A stretch of 64,000 nucleotides of DNA from an uncultured Bacilli bacterium. Lineage in GTDB: Bacteria; Bacillota_I; Bacilli_A; RF39; UBA660. The notes under the pieces were generated by a model. The model made no database searches. It saw only the letters and a program-made list of their open reading frames with translations, and had not been told where the DNA came from. The stretch lies in contig CAKOIS010000002.1 in assembly GCA_934087065.1 (NCBI GenBank), forward strand, positions 1 through 64,000, given 5' to 3'. Position numbers and translations under genes: made by a program. Shown piece by piece: positions 16,695 to 26,060 of the stretch (position 1 is its first letter; every line of letters begins with the position of its first letter).

Positions 16695-19187
16695 ATGAAG
16701 AATAAAAAAGGAATGATATATGGAGTACTATTAATGACTTGTTTAGTAATAGGTTTATCTTATGGAGCATTTATATTTAGTACAGATAAATATAGAAGTA
16801 GTGAATTATTAATAAGTAAGTTAAACTATAGTATAGATATACAAGAAGACGGAAGTAATAAGTCTACAATTAATGGAAGTTCAGTAACAGTACCAGCTAG
16901 TACTAAAGTATATTTAAATATTACTTTAACAAGTGTAAATGAAATAGATAGTAAATATACTTTAGCATATAAAACTAGCACAAACGCTAAAGTAGAGTAC
17001 TCAGATAGAACACCATGGAACACACAAGGAGTAATAAAAGGAATAGACAGTAACACTTATTCAAAAAAGATAAGAGTAGTAATAGATAACACAAATATCT
17101 CAACACCATCTACAGTAAACTTTCAAGTATATGGTGGATACTCATTTAACTCATATGCAAATATAGAACTAACTGATGGATATGTATCAGTAAGTGGACC
17201 ATACACAGAAGTTGCAACAAACATAGGAAATAGACTAGTAGATATAATAGAAAGTGATACAAGTTGTTTAACAAGTAATTCTAACACTTGCTTGTATGGT
17301 GGAGAGAACATTAAAAACTATGTACAATACCCAGAAGACAATGACAAAACAAAGAACTTATGGAGAATAATAGGAAGTTATCAAATAGAAGATCAAACAC
17401 TACCAAAACTAATAAGTCAAAGTACAAGTAGTACTAGTACTTCAACACTAACAACAGACTTAACAAGTTTCTATAACACATTAGAAGATAAAGAAGTATT
17501 AGTACAACAAACAAATAAATTTAATTGTTTTACTAATACTTGTGTAGAAAGCACTTACAACAATATTGGCTTACTAACAGACTATGAATATAATCAAATA
17601 GGTGGAGTAAACTCATACTTAGCAACTACAGAAAAATATTACATAAATAGTTCTAGCGGAATAAAAGAAGTAACATCAAGTGGGATAACAAACCCAAGTA
17701 ATACAAGTGGACTAAAACCAACAATATACTTACAAACTGGAGTACAAGTAACAGGAAGTGGAACAGTGAGTGACCCATACATCATAAGTCCAGCAAGTGA
17801 TATAAATTTAGTTGCTTATACATTAAATGGACAAGCAACAGATAAAAATTATGCAGATTTACTTAAAACAAATGTAGTAGATAAAGTAACATGTAAAAAC
17901 GGAACAACAGCAACATGGGACAATACAGATTTTTCAATAAAATTAAAGAATATACATACACCAGACTATTGTACAATTGATTTTGGAGATGGATACAGTG
18001 TTAGTTTAACAGCAACAAATGGTACAGTAAGTCCATCAAATATAACTGTAGGATATAATGGAAGTGCAAGTTTTACTGTAACACCTAACAGTGGATATAA
18101 ACTAGAACTTGAAACAAACACATGTGGCGGAACACTATCAGGAAGTACATATACAATAAGTAATGTAACAAGTGCAAAAAGTTGTAGTATAACATTCAAG
18201 TCTTCTACACAAACATTATATGCTAAACTGCTTGCTGATAAATCAACAGTATTAACAAGAACAGACTTTAGTAAAGTTTTAACAAATGACAATACAAACA
18301 CATTATATACAGGAACAGAGAATGGAACAACAGTATATTATTTTGCAGGGAATGCAACAGATAATTGGGTAAAGTTTGGAAAGAATGCAACTAATCAAGA
18401 CTTATACTGGAGAATAATAAGAACAAACTCAGATGGTGGAGTAAGACTACTATACCATGGAACAAGTACTACAGCAACAGATGCGGTTATAAACACAAGT
18501 ACAGCATTTAATACAACATATAATAACCCAATGTATGTAGGATATATGTATGGAACAAGCGGTTCATTAGTAAATAATAGAACAAATACAAATAATAGTA
18601 CAATAAAAGGAATAATAGATACATGGTATGAAAATAATCTAAAAACTAACTATACAAAATACTTAAGTACAACAGCAGTATATTGCAATGATAGAAGTAA
18701 CCCAGCAGGTGGATATAACACTGGAGGTACAACATTCTACTATGGTGGATATACACGATTAATAACAAATAAAACACCAACATATGACTGTACAGACACT
18801 AACGATAAATTCACAGTAGACACAAGTACAGGAAACGGGAAACTAACATACCCAATAGCATTAATGACAGCAGACGAAGTAAGTTTTGCAGGTGGACTAG
18901 CGGGAACAAACGCACCAACATGGTATTATTATAATAGTGCAAAGGGTAGCTCAACAGGTGACACCAGGTGGTGGCTGTTGTCTCCTTACTATTGGAGTAG
19001 CGGCCACGCTTACGTGTTTCGCGTGTACGGTTCGTCCTACCCTGGCCGCTTGAACTACAACAACGTCAACTACACCGCTCTTGGTGTTCGTCCGGCAGTT
19101 TCTCTCAAATCTTGTATCAAGACAAGTGGAGGAGATGGCTCGGCAAACGCACCATACACAATAGAAGAAAGTACAAGTGGGTGCTAA
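16695..19187 (+). CDS. variable secreted protein 1 (DGR-type target, two FGE/lectin-like modules)
   Basis: An 830-residue exported protein with an N-terminal membrane/signal helix (about 8-28). A beta-rich region follows, then a first diverged lectin-like module (about 165-370, with NLWRIIGSY and GLKPTIYL). Next come a linker, a bacterial Ig-like repeat (about 432-495, NGTVSPSNITVGYNGSASF) and a C-terminal module from about 505. That module shares YYFAGNATDNWVKFGKN, DLYWRIIRTNSDG, LSTTAVYCNDR, WWLLSP, GVRPAVSLKSC and the ending GC with the other three targets. The last part (18965-19130) is the GC-rich variable region. Cysteines are frequent in the module and suggest disulfides, hence extracellular display. 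It is preceded by the XRE gene and the G-tract leader. Ligand unknown. Confidence 0.82.
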   Translation: MKNKKGMIYGVLLMTCLVIGLSYGAFIFSTDKYRSSELLISKLNYSIDIQEDGSNKSTINGSSVTVPASTKVYLNITLTSVNEIDSKYTLAYKTSTNAKVEYSDRTPWNTQGVIKGIDSNTYSKKIRVVIDNTNISTPSTVNFQVYGGYSFNSYANIELTDGYVSVSGPYTEVATNIGNRLVDIIESDTSCLTSNSNTCLYGGENIKNYVQYPEDNDKTKNLWRIIGSYQIEDQTLPKLISQSTSSTSTSTLTTDLTSFYNTLEDKEVLVQQTNKFNCFTNTCVESTYNNIGLLTDYEYNQIGGVNSYLATTEKYYINSSSGIKEVTSSGITNPSNTSGLKPTIYLQTGVQVTGSGTVSDPYIISPASDINLVAYTLNGQATDKNYADLLKTNVVDKVTCKNGTTATWDNTDFSIKLKNIHTPDYCTIDFGDGYSVSLTATNGTVSPSNITVGYNGSASFTVTPNSGYKLELETNTCGGTLSGSTYTISNVTSAKSCSITFKSSTQTLYAKLLADKSTVLTRTDFSKVLTNDNTNTLYTGTENGTTVYYFAGNATDNWVKFGKNATNQDLYWRIIRTNSDGGVRLLYHGTSTTATDAVINTSTAFNTTYNNPMYVGYMYGTSGSLVNNRTNTNNSTIKGIIDTWYENNLKTNYTKYLSTTAVYCNDRSNPAGGYNTGGTTFYYGGYTRLITNKTPTYDCTDTNDKFTVDTSTGNGKLTYPIALMTADEVSFAGGLAGTNAPTWYYYNSAKGSSTGDTRWWLLSPYYWSSGHAYVFRVYGSSYPGRLNYNNVNYTALGVRPAVSLKSCIKTSGGDGSANAPYTIEESTSGC
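18965..19130 (+). other. DGR-type variable region of target 1
   Basis: Base composition changes sharply: I count 77 G+C of 147 bases from TGGTGGCTG to AAATCTTGT, against clearly AT-rich flanks. Compared with target 3, 15 codons differ in the collinear part up to GTCAAC; 14 differ only at codon positions 1 and 2, mostly in NNC codons such as TAC/CGC, CAC/TAC, TAC/AGC, CGC/AAC and TAC/GGC, as expected from AAC in a template. The 3' part TTTCTCTCAAATCTTGT and the small hairpin CTTGT...ACAAG are constant, a candidate initiation (IMH-like) site. Confidence 0.8.
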
Positions 19188-19310
19188 TGACCCCATTAAC
19201 TTAACTGTGTCTAACGATTAATTTACTAATATAATTACTAATAAGTAATCTAAGAGTTAAATGATAGTTTATATAATAAGATATATGAGTAAAAAAGTCA
19301 ACAAAAAATG

Positions 19311-19345
19311 AAATACTTTAGCAAAAAAGGCTGAAGTATTTTTTA
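19311..19345 (+). terminator. terminator downstream of target 1
   Basis: AAATACTTTAGC (19311-19322) / GCTGAAGTATTT (19330-19341), one mismatch, then TTT. It is 124 bases after the stop; I see nothing in between. Confidence 0.75.
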
Positions 19346-19360
19346 TGGTATACTAAATTA

Positions 19361-19388
19361 AAACAGTAGAACTAAAACTCTACTGTTT
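19361..19388 (-). terminator. terminator of the pilus ATPase gene
   Basis: AAACAGTAGA (19361-19370) / TCTACTGTTT (19379-19388) overlaps the stop codon; read on the - strand it is followed by TTAATTT, a weak T-run. Confidence 0.6.
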
Positions 19389-20724
19389 CTACATTGCTTT
19401 GTATTTGATTATTTATTTGTTGTACTTGCTGTGTTACTTGTGGAGTAGGTTGCTGCTGTGGTGTTTCTTTTATACTGTGGGCTTTTTGTGCCATCTTTAG
19501 GTTTGCAACTAAGTTATCGTCTTTGTAAGCTGTCATATCATTTTCTAAGTCAACTATCTTTAGTATTTCTTCAAATGATGTTTCTCCTTCAACAACTTTG
19601 TTTAACCCATCTTGTAATAGTGTAACAACTTCTCCAGTATAAACTAAATCTCTTAGAACGTGTTTAGGAGCATTATTAGTAATTGCGTCTTTTATTTTTT
19701 CATTCATTACTAGTACTTCTAGTATTGCAAGTCTTCCTCTATAACCATGGTTACATCTAGGACAGCCTTCTTTATTTGCAACATACATTTCATTTATATC
19801 TTTTCCTATAACTGTTTTAAATACTTGTTTTTCATATTCTGTAGTTTGTCTTTTAATCATACAGTTAGGACATAATTTTCTAGCAAGTCTTTGACTTATT
19901 ATTCCTTCAAGTGAGCTACCAAGTAAGTATCTTTCTACATCCATATCAGTAAGTCTTTCAATAGTATTAAGTGAGTTATTAGTGTGTAGTGTACTAAGAA
20001 CTAAGTGTCCAGTAATTGAAGCACGTACGGCAATTCTAGCTGTTTCATCATCACGAATTTCTCCGATCATTATTATATTAGGGTCTTGTCTTAAAATACT
20101 TCTTAAAATAGTAGCAAATGTAAGACCAATTTCAGTTTGAGTTTGAACTTGGTTAATACCAGCAATATCCATTTCAACTGGGTCTTCAACTGTTATGATG
20201 TTAACTTCTTCAGTATTAAGCTTTTGAAGAATAGAGTACAAAGTAGTACTTTTACCAGTTCCAGTAGCACCAGTAACTAAGATAATTCCATTAGGTATTC
20301 TAATTAATTTATTAATCTTTTCCATCGCGTCTTTACTAAAGCCTAAGTTATCAAGTCCAGCTAAACTCATAGAGTAGTCTAGAATTCTTATAACTATTTT
20401 TTCTGCATTATTTGTAGGTAGTGTACTTACACGCAAATCAAGTAGTCTATCTCCAATTTTACTCTTAATCGCACCATCTTGAGGAAGACGCGTTTCCATT
20501 ATATTCATACCGGCTATCATTTTGATACGACTTATCATATTTCTTTTATATTTACTAGGGACTATACTGTAATCACTTAATATACCATCAATTCTAAAAC
20601 GAATTTTCAAAGAGTCTTTAGATGGGTCAAAGTGAATATCACTTGCGCCCTTATTAACTGCGTCTATTATAATTTCATTTGCTATTTCAACAATAGGTAA
20701 TTTTTCAAAATTAAATTCTTTCAT
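19372..20724 (-). CDS. type IV pilus/competence assembly ATPase (GspE/PilB/ComGA)
   Basis: The cytoplasmic hexameric motor that extends pseudopili for DNA uptake or adhesion. It has an N-terminal domain with DIHFDPSKDSLKIRFRIDG, the arginine-rich MIAGMNIMETRLPQDG, Walker A GATGTGKSTT (about 147-156), the Asp box (VEDPVEM), Walker B IMIGEIRDDETA, the His box (STLHTN) and a four-cysteine zinc module (CPNC ... CPRC). The 450-residue length is between ComGA (short) and PilB. A Gln-rich low-complexity tail (QQQPTPQVTQQVQQ) of about 40 residues ends the protein. GAGAGGG precedes the ATG. Its partners are elsewhere in the window (pilins at 20971 and 31576, gspF at 43097, peptidase at 44902). Confidence 0.92.
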   Translation of the reverse strand: MKEFNFEKLPIVEIANEIIIDAVNKGASDIHFDPSKDSLKIRFRIDGILSDYSIVPSKYKRNMISRIKMIAGMNIMETRLPQDGAIKSKIGDRLLDLRVSTLPTNNAEKIVIRILDYSMSLAGLDNLGFSKDAMEKINKLIRIPNGIILVTGATGTGKSTTLYSILQKLNTEEVNIITVEDPVEMDIAGINQVQTQTEIGLTFATILRSILRQDPNIIMIGEIRDDETARIAVRASITGHLVLSTLHTNNSLNTIERLTDMDVERYLLGSSLEGIISQRLARKLCPNCMIKRQTTEYEKQVFKTVIGKDINEMYVANKEGCPRCNHGYRGRLAILEVLVMNEKIKDAITNNAPKHVLRDLVYTGEVVTLLQDGLNKVVEGETSFEEILKIVDLENDMTAYKDDNLVANLKMAQKAHSIKETPQQQPTPQVTQQVQQINNQIQSNVETVEF

Positions 20725-20844
20725 ATATAGCCCTCTCTATTCTAATAATTATTATACAATAAAACACTATATAAATACAAGTATTTTTTGAAAATTTTAT
20801 GTAATGCAAAGTAAAATAAATTTAGAAAAACATCAAACAAAGAG

Positions 20845-20946
20845 TTGACAAACATATATACTTATGTTAAAATTTGGTTGTAGCTAGGAGAAAATAAGCG
20901 TGATATGGATATTTGTGTTGACATCAATTTTTCTCTATAGTAAAAT
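20845..20946 (+). promoter_or_regulatory. tandem promoters for the pilin-recombinase-tdk-ppdK genes
   Basis: P1: TTGACA 20845-20850, 17-base spacer, TAAAAT 20868-20873. P2: TTGACA 20918-20923, 17-base spacer, TAAAAT 20941-20946. Between them GAGAAAA near 20888 can pair with TTTTTCTC near 20930, so the P1 transcript may fold over P2. The rest of 20725-20970 is AT-rich with nothing else recognised. Confidence 0.7.
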
Positions 20947-20970
20947 TAAGTATGTAAAGTAGGTGGAAAT

Positions 20971-21333
20971 ATGAAAAATAAAGGTTTTACTTTAGTTGAA
21001 GTAATTGCAGTTATTGCTTTAATTGCAGCTTTGGTTTTACTAGTAGTCCCAAAACTAGCAGACATGGATACGAAAAGCAAAGAAAAGATGTATAATGCAA
21101 AAGTGACGGAAATTTTATCAGGTGCTTATAAGTATGGAACAGATAATATTGATAACTTAACAAATGAATGCTTAGATGTAACAGTTGGTACTTTACTAAA
21201 ACTAGGATATGTTAAATCAGATGATAATTCTGGTTTCTATGTGACTAATCCTAAAAATAATGAGTCAATGAATAACTTAATTATATGTGTTAAATATGAA
21301 AATGGGAAAGTAGTAACTAATGTTAGTAATTGA
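20971..21333 (+). CDS. type IV pilin-like protein (ComGC-like)
   Basis: A 120-residue prepilin with the classic cleavage site: MKNKG followed by FTLVEVIAVIALIAALVLLV. Prepilin peptidase would cut after Gly5 and methylate Phe; Glu5 of the mature chain is present. After the helix comes a small globular part with two cysteines (NECLDV and IICVKY) that may pair, as in Gram-positive competence pilins. AGGTGG precedes the ATG. The recombinase gene overlaps its 3' end by 14 bases. Confidence 0.9.
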   Translation: MKNKGFTLVEVIAVIALIAALVLLVVPKLADMDTKSKEKMYNAKVTEILSGAYKYGTDNIDNLTNECLDVTVGTLLKLGYVKSDDNSGFYVTNPKNNESMNNLIICVKYENGKVVTNVSN

Positions 21334-22195
21334 TAACTTTTTAAGATATTTGAAAGAATATAAAAACTATAGCGATTTAACCATAAAGAGTTATAGCATA
21401 GACTTAAGGGAGTTTAGTGAGTACGTAAAAAAAGATTTAACTAGTGTTACTAAGGAAGATATTAAAAAGTATTTAAATTATTTATTTGTTAAAGAAGACA
21501 AAAATAAAACAGTAAGTAGGAAGATTAGTACTTTAAAAAGCTTTTATAAATTTTTAAAGGAAAACGATGTTATTACTATTAACCCAGCATCAAATATAAA
21601 ATATCCTAAAAAAGAAAAGTCTTTACCAAAGTTTATTCCTTATAATGAGTTAGAAAGTATGATTAATGTAAGTAAAGAAGGAAAGTTTGGGGTAAGAAAT
21701 AACCTTATAATTGAGTTATTATATGCAACAGGTACTAGAGTTAGTGAACTTGTTAGTATTAAATTAAGTGATATTGATTATGATAATAAAAGTATTAGGA
21801 TATTAGGAAAAGGAAGCTATGAGAGAACTGTTTTTTATGGAGACTATGCATGCGAATTACTTGACATTTATATAAATGGTTTAAGAAAAGAACTATTAGG
21901 TGGTAAACAAAATGTCTACTTGTTACTTAATAAAAATGGTGATAATATAACTACTAGAGGTATAGCAAAGATAATAGATAATATTATAAAGGAAACCTCT
22001 ATTAAAGTAAAAGTTAGTCCACATACTTTAAGACATACTTTTGCAACACATTTACTTGATAATGGATGTGATTTAAGAAGTGTACAAGAACTTCTTGGAC
22101 ATAAGAATATCAATACAACAGAAGTGTATACTCATGTTACAAGTGAGAGGTTAAAGGATGTATATTTTAAAAGTCATCCAAGAGGGAGGTTATAA
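21320..22195 (+). CDS. tyrosine recombinase XerC/XerD-like
   Basis: A 291-residue site-specific recombinase with the full domain layout of Xer proteins: N-terminal SAM-like core-binding domain (about 1-85) and a catalytic domain with Arg in TGTRVSEL, Lys in LGKGSYERTV, HTLRHTFATHLL (His-xx-Arg), LLGH and the nucleophile Tyr in TEVYTHV. It has the chromosome-dimer-resolution size and no phage-type arm-binding domain, so it is probably the housekeeping XerD/XerC. The start lies within the pilin gene, and the stop overlaps the tdk ATG. Confidence 0.88.
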   Translation: MLVIDNFLRYLKEYKNYSDLTIKSYSIDLREFSEYVKKDLTSVTKEDIKKYLNYLFVKEDKNKTVSRKISTLKSFYKFLKENDVITINPASNIKYPKKEKSLPKFIPYNELESMINVSKEGKFGVRNNLIIELLYATGTRVSELVSIKLSDIDYDNKSIRILGKGSYERTVFYGDYACELLDIYINGLRKELLGGKQNVYLLLNKNGDNITTRGIAKIIDNIIKETSIKVKVSPHTLRHTFATHLLDNGCDLRSVQELLGHKNINTTEVYTHVTSERLKDVYFKSHPRGRL

Positions 22196-22779
22196 TGAGT
22201 AAATTGTATTTTAGATATGGTGCGATGAACTGCGGGAAAACAACAAGTTTACTACAAGTTGCACATAATTATGAAGAAAGAGGAATGAAAGTGGTTTTAA
22301 TTAAACCTAGCATTGATACTAAAGCAAATGATAGCGTATCAAGTAGAATTGGTGTAGAAAGAAAAGTTGATCATTTAGTAAGTCCAGAAGAAAACTTAAA
22401 AGGATACCTAAGCTTACTAGTTGGTAACACTAGCTGTGTACTAGTTGATGAAGCACAGTTCTTAAGTGAAAATCAAGTTGAAGAGTTATTTGTATTTAGT
22501 AAACTTACCAATATACCTGTTATATGTTTTGGTTTAAGGTGTGACTTTAGAACTAATCTATTTCCAGGAAGTAAAAGACTATTTGAACTTGCTGATGAGA
22601 TAGAAGAGTTGTATACAATATGTAGATGTGGTAGAAAAGCTAGATTTAATGCAAGAATAGTAAATGGGGAGTTTACTTTGGATGGAGACCAAGTTGCAAT
22701 TGATGGAGACGTAGAATATGAAAGTTTATGTGGCAAATGCTATTTAACTAAAGTTAGAAAAATGAAAGGATGGAATTAA
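22195..22779 (+). CDS. tdk: thymidine kinase
   Basis: Salvages thymidine to dTMP. It is of the type II (bacterial/vaccinia) class: P-loop YGAMNCGKTTSL, DEAQF, lasso-domain region GDQVAIDGDVEYESLC, and a zinc site from CRCG and CGKC. It has 194 residues, and the ATG overlaps the recombinase stop (TAATG). With thyA present, both synthesis and salvage of dTMP are possible. Confidence 0.94.
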   Translation: MSKLYFRYGAMNCGKTTSLLQVAHNYEERGMKVVLIKPSIDTKANDSVSSRIGVERKVDHLVSPEENLKGYLSLLVGNTSCVLVDEAQFLSENQVEELFVFSKLTNIPVICFGLRCDFRTNLFPGSKRLFELADEIEELYTICRCGRKARFNARIVNGEFTLDGDQVAIDGDVEYESLCGKCYLTKVRKMKGWN

Positions 22780-22782
22780 CTT

Positions 22783-25407
22783 ATGAAATATGTTTATTTA
22801 TTTAGTGAAGGAAATAAAGATATGAAAAATTTACTTGGAGGAAAAGGAGCTAACTTAGCAGAAATGACTAAACTTGGTTTACCTGTTCCACAAGGTTTTA
22901 CTATAACAACTGAAGCTTGTACAAAATATTATGAAGATGGAGAAGTTATCAGTAAAGAAATAGAAAGTGAAATACTAGAAAACATTAAAAAGATGGAAAG
23001 TATTACTGGAAAAAGTTTTGGTAGTACAACAAACCCACTTTTAGTTAGTGTTAGAAGTGGTGCAAGAGCAAGCATGCCTGGTATGATGGACACAATACTA
23101 AATTTAGGATTAAATGAAAGTGTTGTAGAAACTTTAGCAGAAAAAAGTGGAAACGCTAGATGGGCATGGGACTCTTATAGAAGATTTATTCAAATGTATT
23201 CTGATGTTGTAATGGAAGTTGGAAAGAAATACTTTGAAGTGTTAATAGATAAAATGAAAGAAAGTAAAGGTGTTAAACTAGATACTGAGTTAACTAGTGA
23301 AGATTTAAAAGAACTTGCTAATATGTTTAAAGCTGAATATAAAAGCAAAGTAGGAAGTGACTTCCCAACAGACCCAGTTGAGCAATTAATGGGTGCAGTA
23401 AAGGCAGTATTCCGTAGTTGGGATAACCCAAGAGCAAACGTTTATAGAAGAGATAATGATATACCATATTCTTGGGGAACAGCTGTAAATGTTCAAATGA
23501 TGGCATTTGGTAATATGGGTGAAACATCAGGGACTGGTGTTGCATTTACAAGAGACCCAGCAACTGGAGAAAAACATTTAATGGGAGAATTCTTAATGAA
23601 TGCTCAAGGAGAAGACGTAGTAGCAGGAGTTCGTACACCTGAACCTATTAGTCACTTAAAAGATGTGATGCCTATAGTATACGAAGAATTTGTTGGTATT
23701 TGTGAAAAACTAGAAAATCATTATCATGATATGCAAGATATGGAGTTTACTATAGAAGATAAACATTTATATATGTTACAAACTAGAAATGGTAAAAGAA
23801 CTGCTAAGGCTGCATTAAAAATCGCGTGTGATTTAGTAGATGAAGGAAAAATTACAGACAAAGAAGCTGTTTTAATGATAGACCCAAGAAACTTAGATAC
23901 ATTACTTCACCCAACATTTGACCCAGCTGAGTTAAAGAATGCTACTGAAATAGGAAAAGGGTTAGCTGCATCTCCTGGGGCCGCTAGTGGAAAAGTTGTA
24001 TTTACTGCAGGGGACGCTAAAAAAATGCATGAAAGTGGAGAAAAAGTAGTGCTTGTAAGACTAGAAACATCTCCTGAAGATATAGAAGGAATGAAATCAA
24101 GTGAAGGAATTTTAACAGTACGAGGTGGAATGACTTCTCATGCTGCTGTAGTTGCTCGTGGAATGGGTTCATGCTGTGTAAGTGGATGCTCTAGTATTGT
24201 GATGGATGAAGAAAACAAAGTCTTCACATTAGGTGGTTATACTTTTCATGAAGGAGATGAAATTTCTATAGATGGTTCAACTGGTAAAATTTATAAGGGA
24301 CTTATTAATAAGGTAGATGCAACTATCACTGGAGAGTTTGGTCGTATCATGGCTTGGGCTGATAAATATAGACGTCTTGGTGTTAGAACTAATGCTGATA
24401 CACCAAAAGATGCATTAAAAGCAAGAGAACTTGGTGCAGAAGGTATAGGACTATGCCGAACTGAACACATGTTCTTTGAAAAAGATAGAATAGCTGCAAT
24501 TAGAGAAATGATAGTATCTGATACCGTGGAAGAAAGAAAGGCTGCTTTAGCTAAAATTGAACCAATGCAACAAAAAGACTTTGAAGCACTTTATGAAGCA
24601 ATGGAAGAATATAGTGTAACAATAAGATACTTAGACCCACCACTACATGAATTTGTGCCTACTACAGAAGAAGACATTAAATTACTTGCTGATACTCAAG
24701 GAAAGAGTGTTGAACAAGTTAAAAATATTATTGCTTCACTTCATGAATTTAACCCAATGATGGGACATCGTGGTTGTCGTCTTGCTGTTACTTTCCCTGA
24801 AATAGCAGAAATGCAAACTGAAGCTGTTATAAAAGCTGCAATTGAAGTTAGTAAGAGAACTGGTAAAATGGTAACTCCTGAAATAATGATACCTTTAGTT
24901 GGTGAAGTTAAAGAATTAAAATATGTTAAAAATATAGTAACTAAAACAGCTGATGAGATTATTAAGAATGAAGAAATAGATATGACTTATCATGTTGGTA
25001 CAATGATAGAAATTCCACGTGCTGCTTTAACTGCAGATGAAATAGCAAAAGAAGCTGACTTCTTCAGTTTTGGTACTAACGATTTAACTCAAATGACATT
25101 TGGTTTTTCAAGAGATGACGCAGGTAAATTCTTAACTGACTATTATGATAAAAAGATATATGAGAATGATCCATTTGCTAAACTAGACCAAAAAGGTGTT
25201 GGAAAACTTGTTAAAATGGCTAGTACTTTAGGAAGGGAAGCAAATCCTAACATACATTTAGGAATATGTGGAGAGCATGGAGGAGATCCATCAAGCGTAG
25301 AGTTCTGTCATAATGTAGGACTAGATTACGTATCTTGCAGCCCTTACCGTGTTCCAATAGCAAGGCTTAGTGCTGCGCAAGCCGCAATCAATAACGGGGA
25401 TAAATAA
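22783..25407 (+). CDS. ppdK: pyruvate, phosphate dikinase
   Basis: Interconverts PEP, AMP and PPi with pyruvate, ATP and Pi, by a swinging phosphohistidine domain. N-terminal ATP-grasp domain from KGANLAEMTKLGLPVPQGFT, swivelling His domain with TVRGGMTSHAAVVARGMG, and a C-terminal PEP/pyruvate barrel with GIGLCRTEHMFFE, GTMIEIPRAAL and GICGEHGGDP. The 874-residue length is normal. In fermentative Firmicutes it often works in the glycolytic direction to save ATP through PPi. No regulatory-protein gene is adjacent. It is last in its operon, with a strong terminator. Confidence 0.96.
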   Translation: MKYVYLFSEGNKDMKNLLGGKGANLAEMTKLGLPVPQGFTITTEACTKYYEDGEVISKEIESEILENIKKMESITGKSFGSTTNPLLVSVRSGARASMPGMMDTILNLGLNESVVETLAEKSGNARWAWDSYRRFIQMYSDVVMEVGKKYFEVLIDKMKESKGVKLDTELTSEDLKELANMFKAEYKSKVGSDFPTDPVEQLMGAVKAVFRSWDNPRANVYRRDNDIPYSWGTAVNVQMMAFGNMGETSGTGVAFTRDPATGEKHLMGEFLMNAQGEDVVAGVRTPEPISHLKDVMPIVYEEFVGICEKLENHYHDMQDMEFTIEDKHLYMLQTRNGKRTAKAALKIACDLVDEGKITDKEAVLMIDPRNLDTLLHPTFDPAELKNATEIGKGLAASPGAASGKVVFTAGDAKKMHESGEKVVLVRLETSPEDIEGMKSSEGILTVRGGMTSHAAVVARGMGSCCVSGCSSIVMDEENKVFTLGGYTFHEGDEISIDGSTGKIYKGLINKVDATITGEFGRIMAWADKYRRLGVRTNADTPKDALKARELGAEGIGLCRTEHMFFEKDRIAAIREMIVSDTVEERKAALAKIEPMQQKDFEALYEAMEEYSVTIRYLDPPLHEFVPTTEEDIKLLADTQGKSVEQVKNIIASLHEFNPMMGHRGCRLAVTFPEIAEMQTEAVIKAAIEVSKRTGKMVTPEIMIPLVGEVKELKYVKNIVTKTADEIIKNEEIDMTYHVGTMIEIPRAALTADEIAKEADFFSFGTNDLTQMTFGFSRDDAGKFLTDYYDKKIYENDPFAKLDQKGVGKLVKMASTLGREANPNIHLGICGEHGGDPSSVEFCHNVGLDYVSCSPYRVPIARLSAAQAAINNGDK

Positions 25408-25426
25408 TTAATTAAAATTTATAACC

Positions 25427-25456
25427 AAAAATCCTAGAAAAATCTAGGATTTTTTT
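25427..25456 (+). terminator. terminator after ppdK
   Basis: AAAAATCCTAGA (25427-25438) / TCTAGGATTTTT (25443-25454), then TTT. Confidence 0.88.
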
Positions 25457-25522
25457 GTTTTTGATATAAATTTATATTTAATTAATTTTTATATAAAATT
25501 AATATAAAATTTGAAAATTAGA

Positions 25523-25577
25523 CTAAGATATTGATTAATGTCGCATATCCTTAGCTTTTTTTATACTTTTTTGCGAC
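25523..25577 (+). promoter_or_regulatory. possible leader with two exclusive hairpins
   Basis: CTAAGATAT (25523-25531) can pair with ATATCCTTAG (25545-25554, one bulge) followed by C and seven T's, resembling a terminator. GTCGCA (25540-25545) can instead pair with TGCGAC (25572-25577), which lies between the T-run and the ribosome site of the next gene. The pairings compete at position 25545 and by geometry. Suggestive of attenuation, but unproven. Confidence 0.4.
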
Positions 25578-25598
25578 AGGAAAAAAGGAGGTGAGAGA

Positions 25599-26060
25599 GT
25601 GCGAAATCGAATATATTTAAGGCCTGAACTTTATGATTTATCACAAGGAACAAGAATTAAATTTGTAAGGATATTTAGACATTTAACTCAAGATAATATT
25701 TCAGATGATTTAGGAATAACTGGAGAAAACAAAAGAAGAACTTTAACTAGATATGAAAAAGGAGATAGAAATCCAAGTAAATCTAGATTACAGGAATTAT
25801 CTAAGATACTTTTAGTAAATGATAATTTAATTAAACAATATGAATTTAAATGTGTATCAGATATTTTGTATTTTCTTTTATGGTTAGAAGAAATGTTTCC
25901 TAAAATTAGAATTGATTTAGGAACAAATGATGAAACAATTAATTTATTCTTTGACGAATGGAATAATATGAGAGATAAAAAACAAAAAATGATAATTAAT
26001 TATGAAGAATATTTTGAATGGAAGATAAATTATAAAGTAAAGGAAGATAGTAATGAATGA
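25599..26060 (+). CDS. helix-turn-helix protein of a mobile-element type
   Basis: A 153-residue protein with a GTG start behind a near-perfect AAAGGAGGTGA. Residues about 15-70 form an XRE-like helix-turn-helix (GTRIKFVRIFRHLTQDNIS ... TLTRYEKGDRNPSKSRLQEL), followed by a helical C-terminal part rich in Trp, Phe and acidic residues. Such proteins are common in integrative elements of Firmicutes; the exact family is not recognised. It overlaps the ParB-like gene by eight bases. It is the first gene of a 2.2-kb island between ppdK and dnaB. Confidence 0.7.
   Translation: MRNRIYLRPELYDLSQGTRIKFVRIFRHLTQDNISDDLGITGENKRRTLTRYEKGDRNPSKSRLQELSKILLVNDNLIKQYEFKCVSDILYFLLWLEEMFPKIRIDLGTNDETINLFFDEWNNMRDKKQKMIINYEEYFEWKINYKVKEDSNE

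Noticed and set aside
18951..19196. An antisense frame across the target 1 variable region as a gene
   Set aside because: It exists only because the GC-rich block has few stops in other frames; no ribosome site or family match.
21320..22195. The Xer-type recombinase as an integrase of a mobile element
   Set aside because: Its size and domain layout match housekeeping XerC/D, it is embedded between pilin and tdk with overlapping ends, and no attachment repeats are seen.
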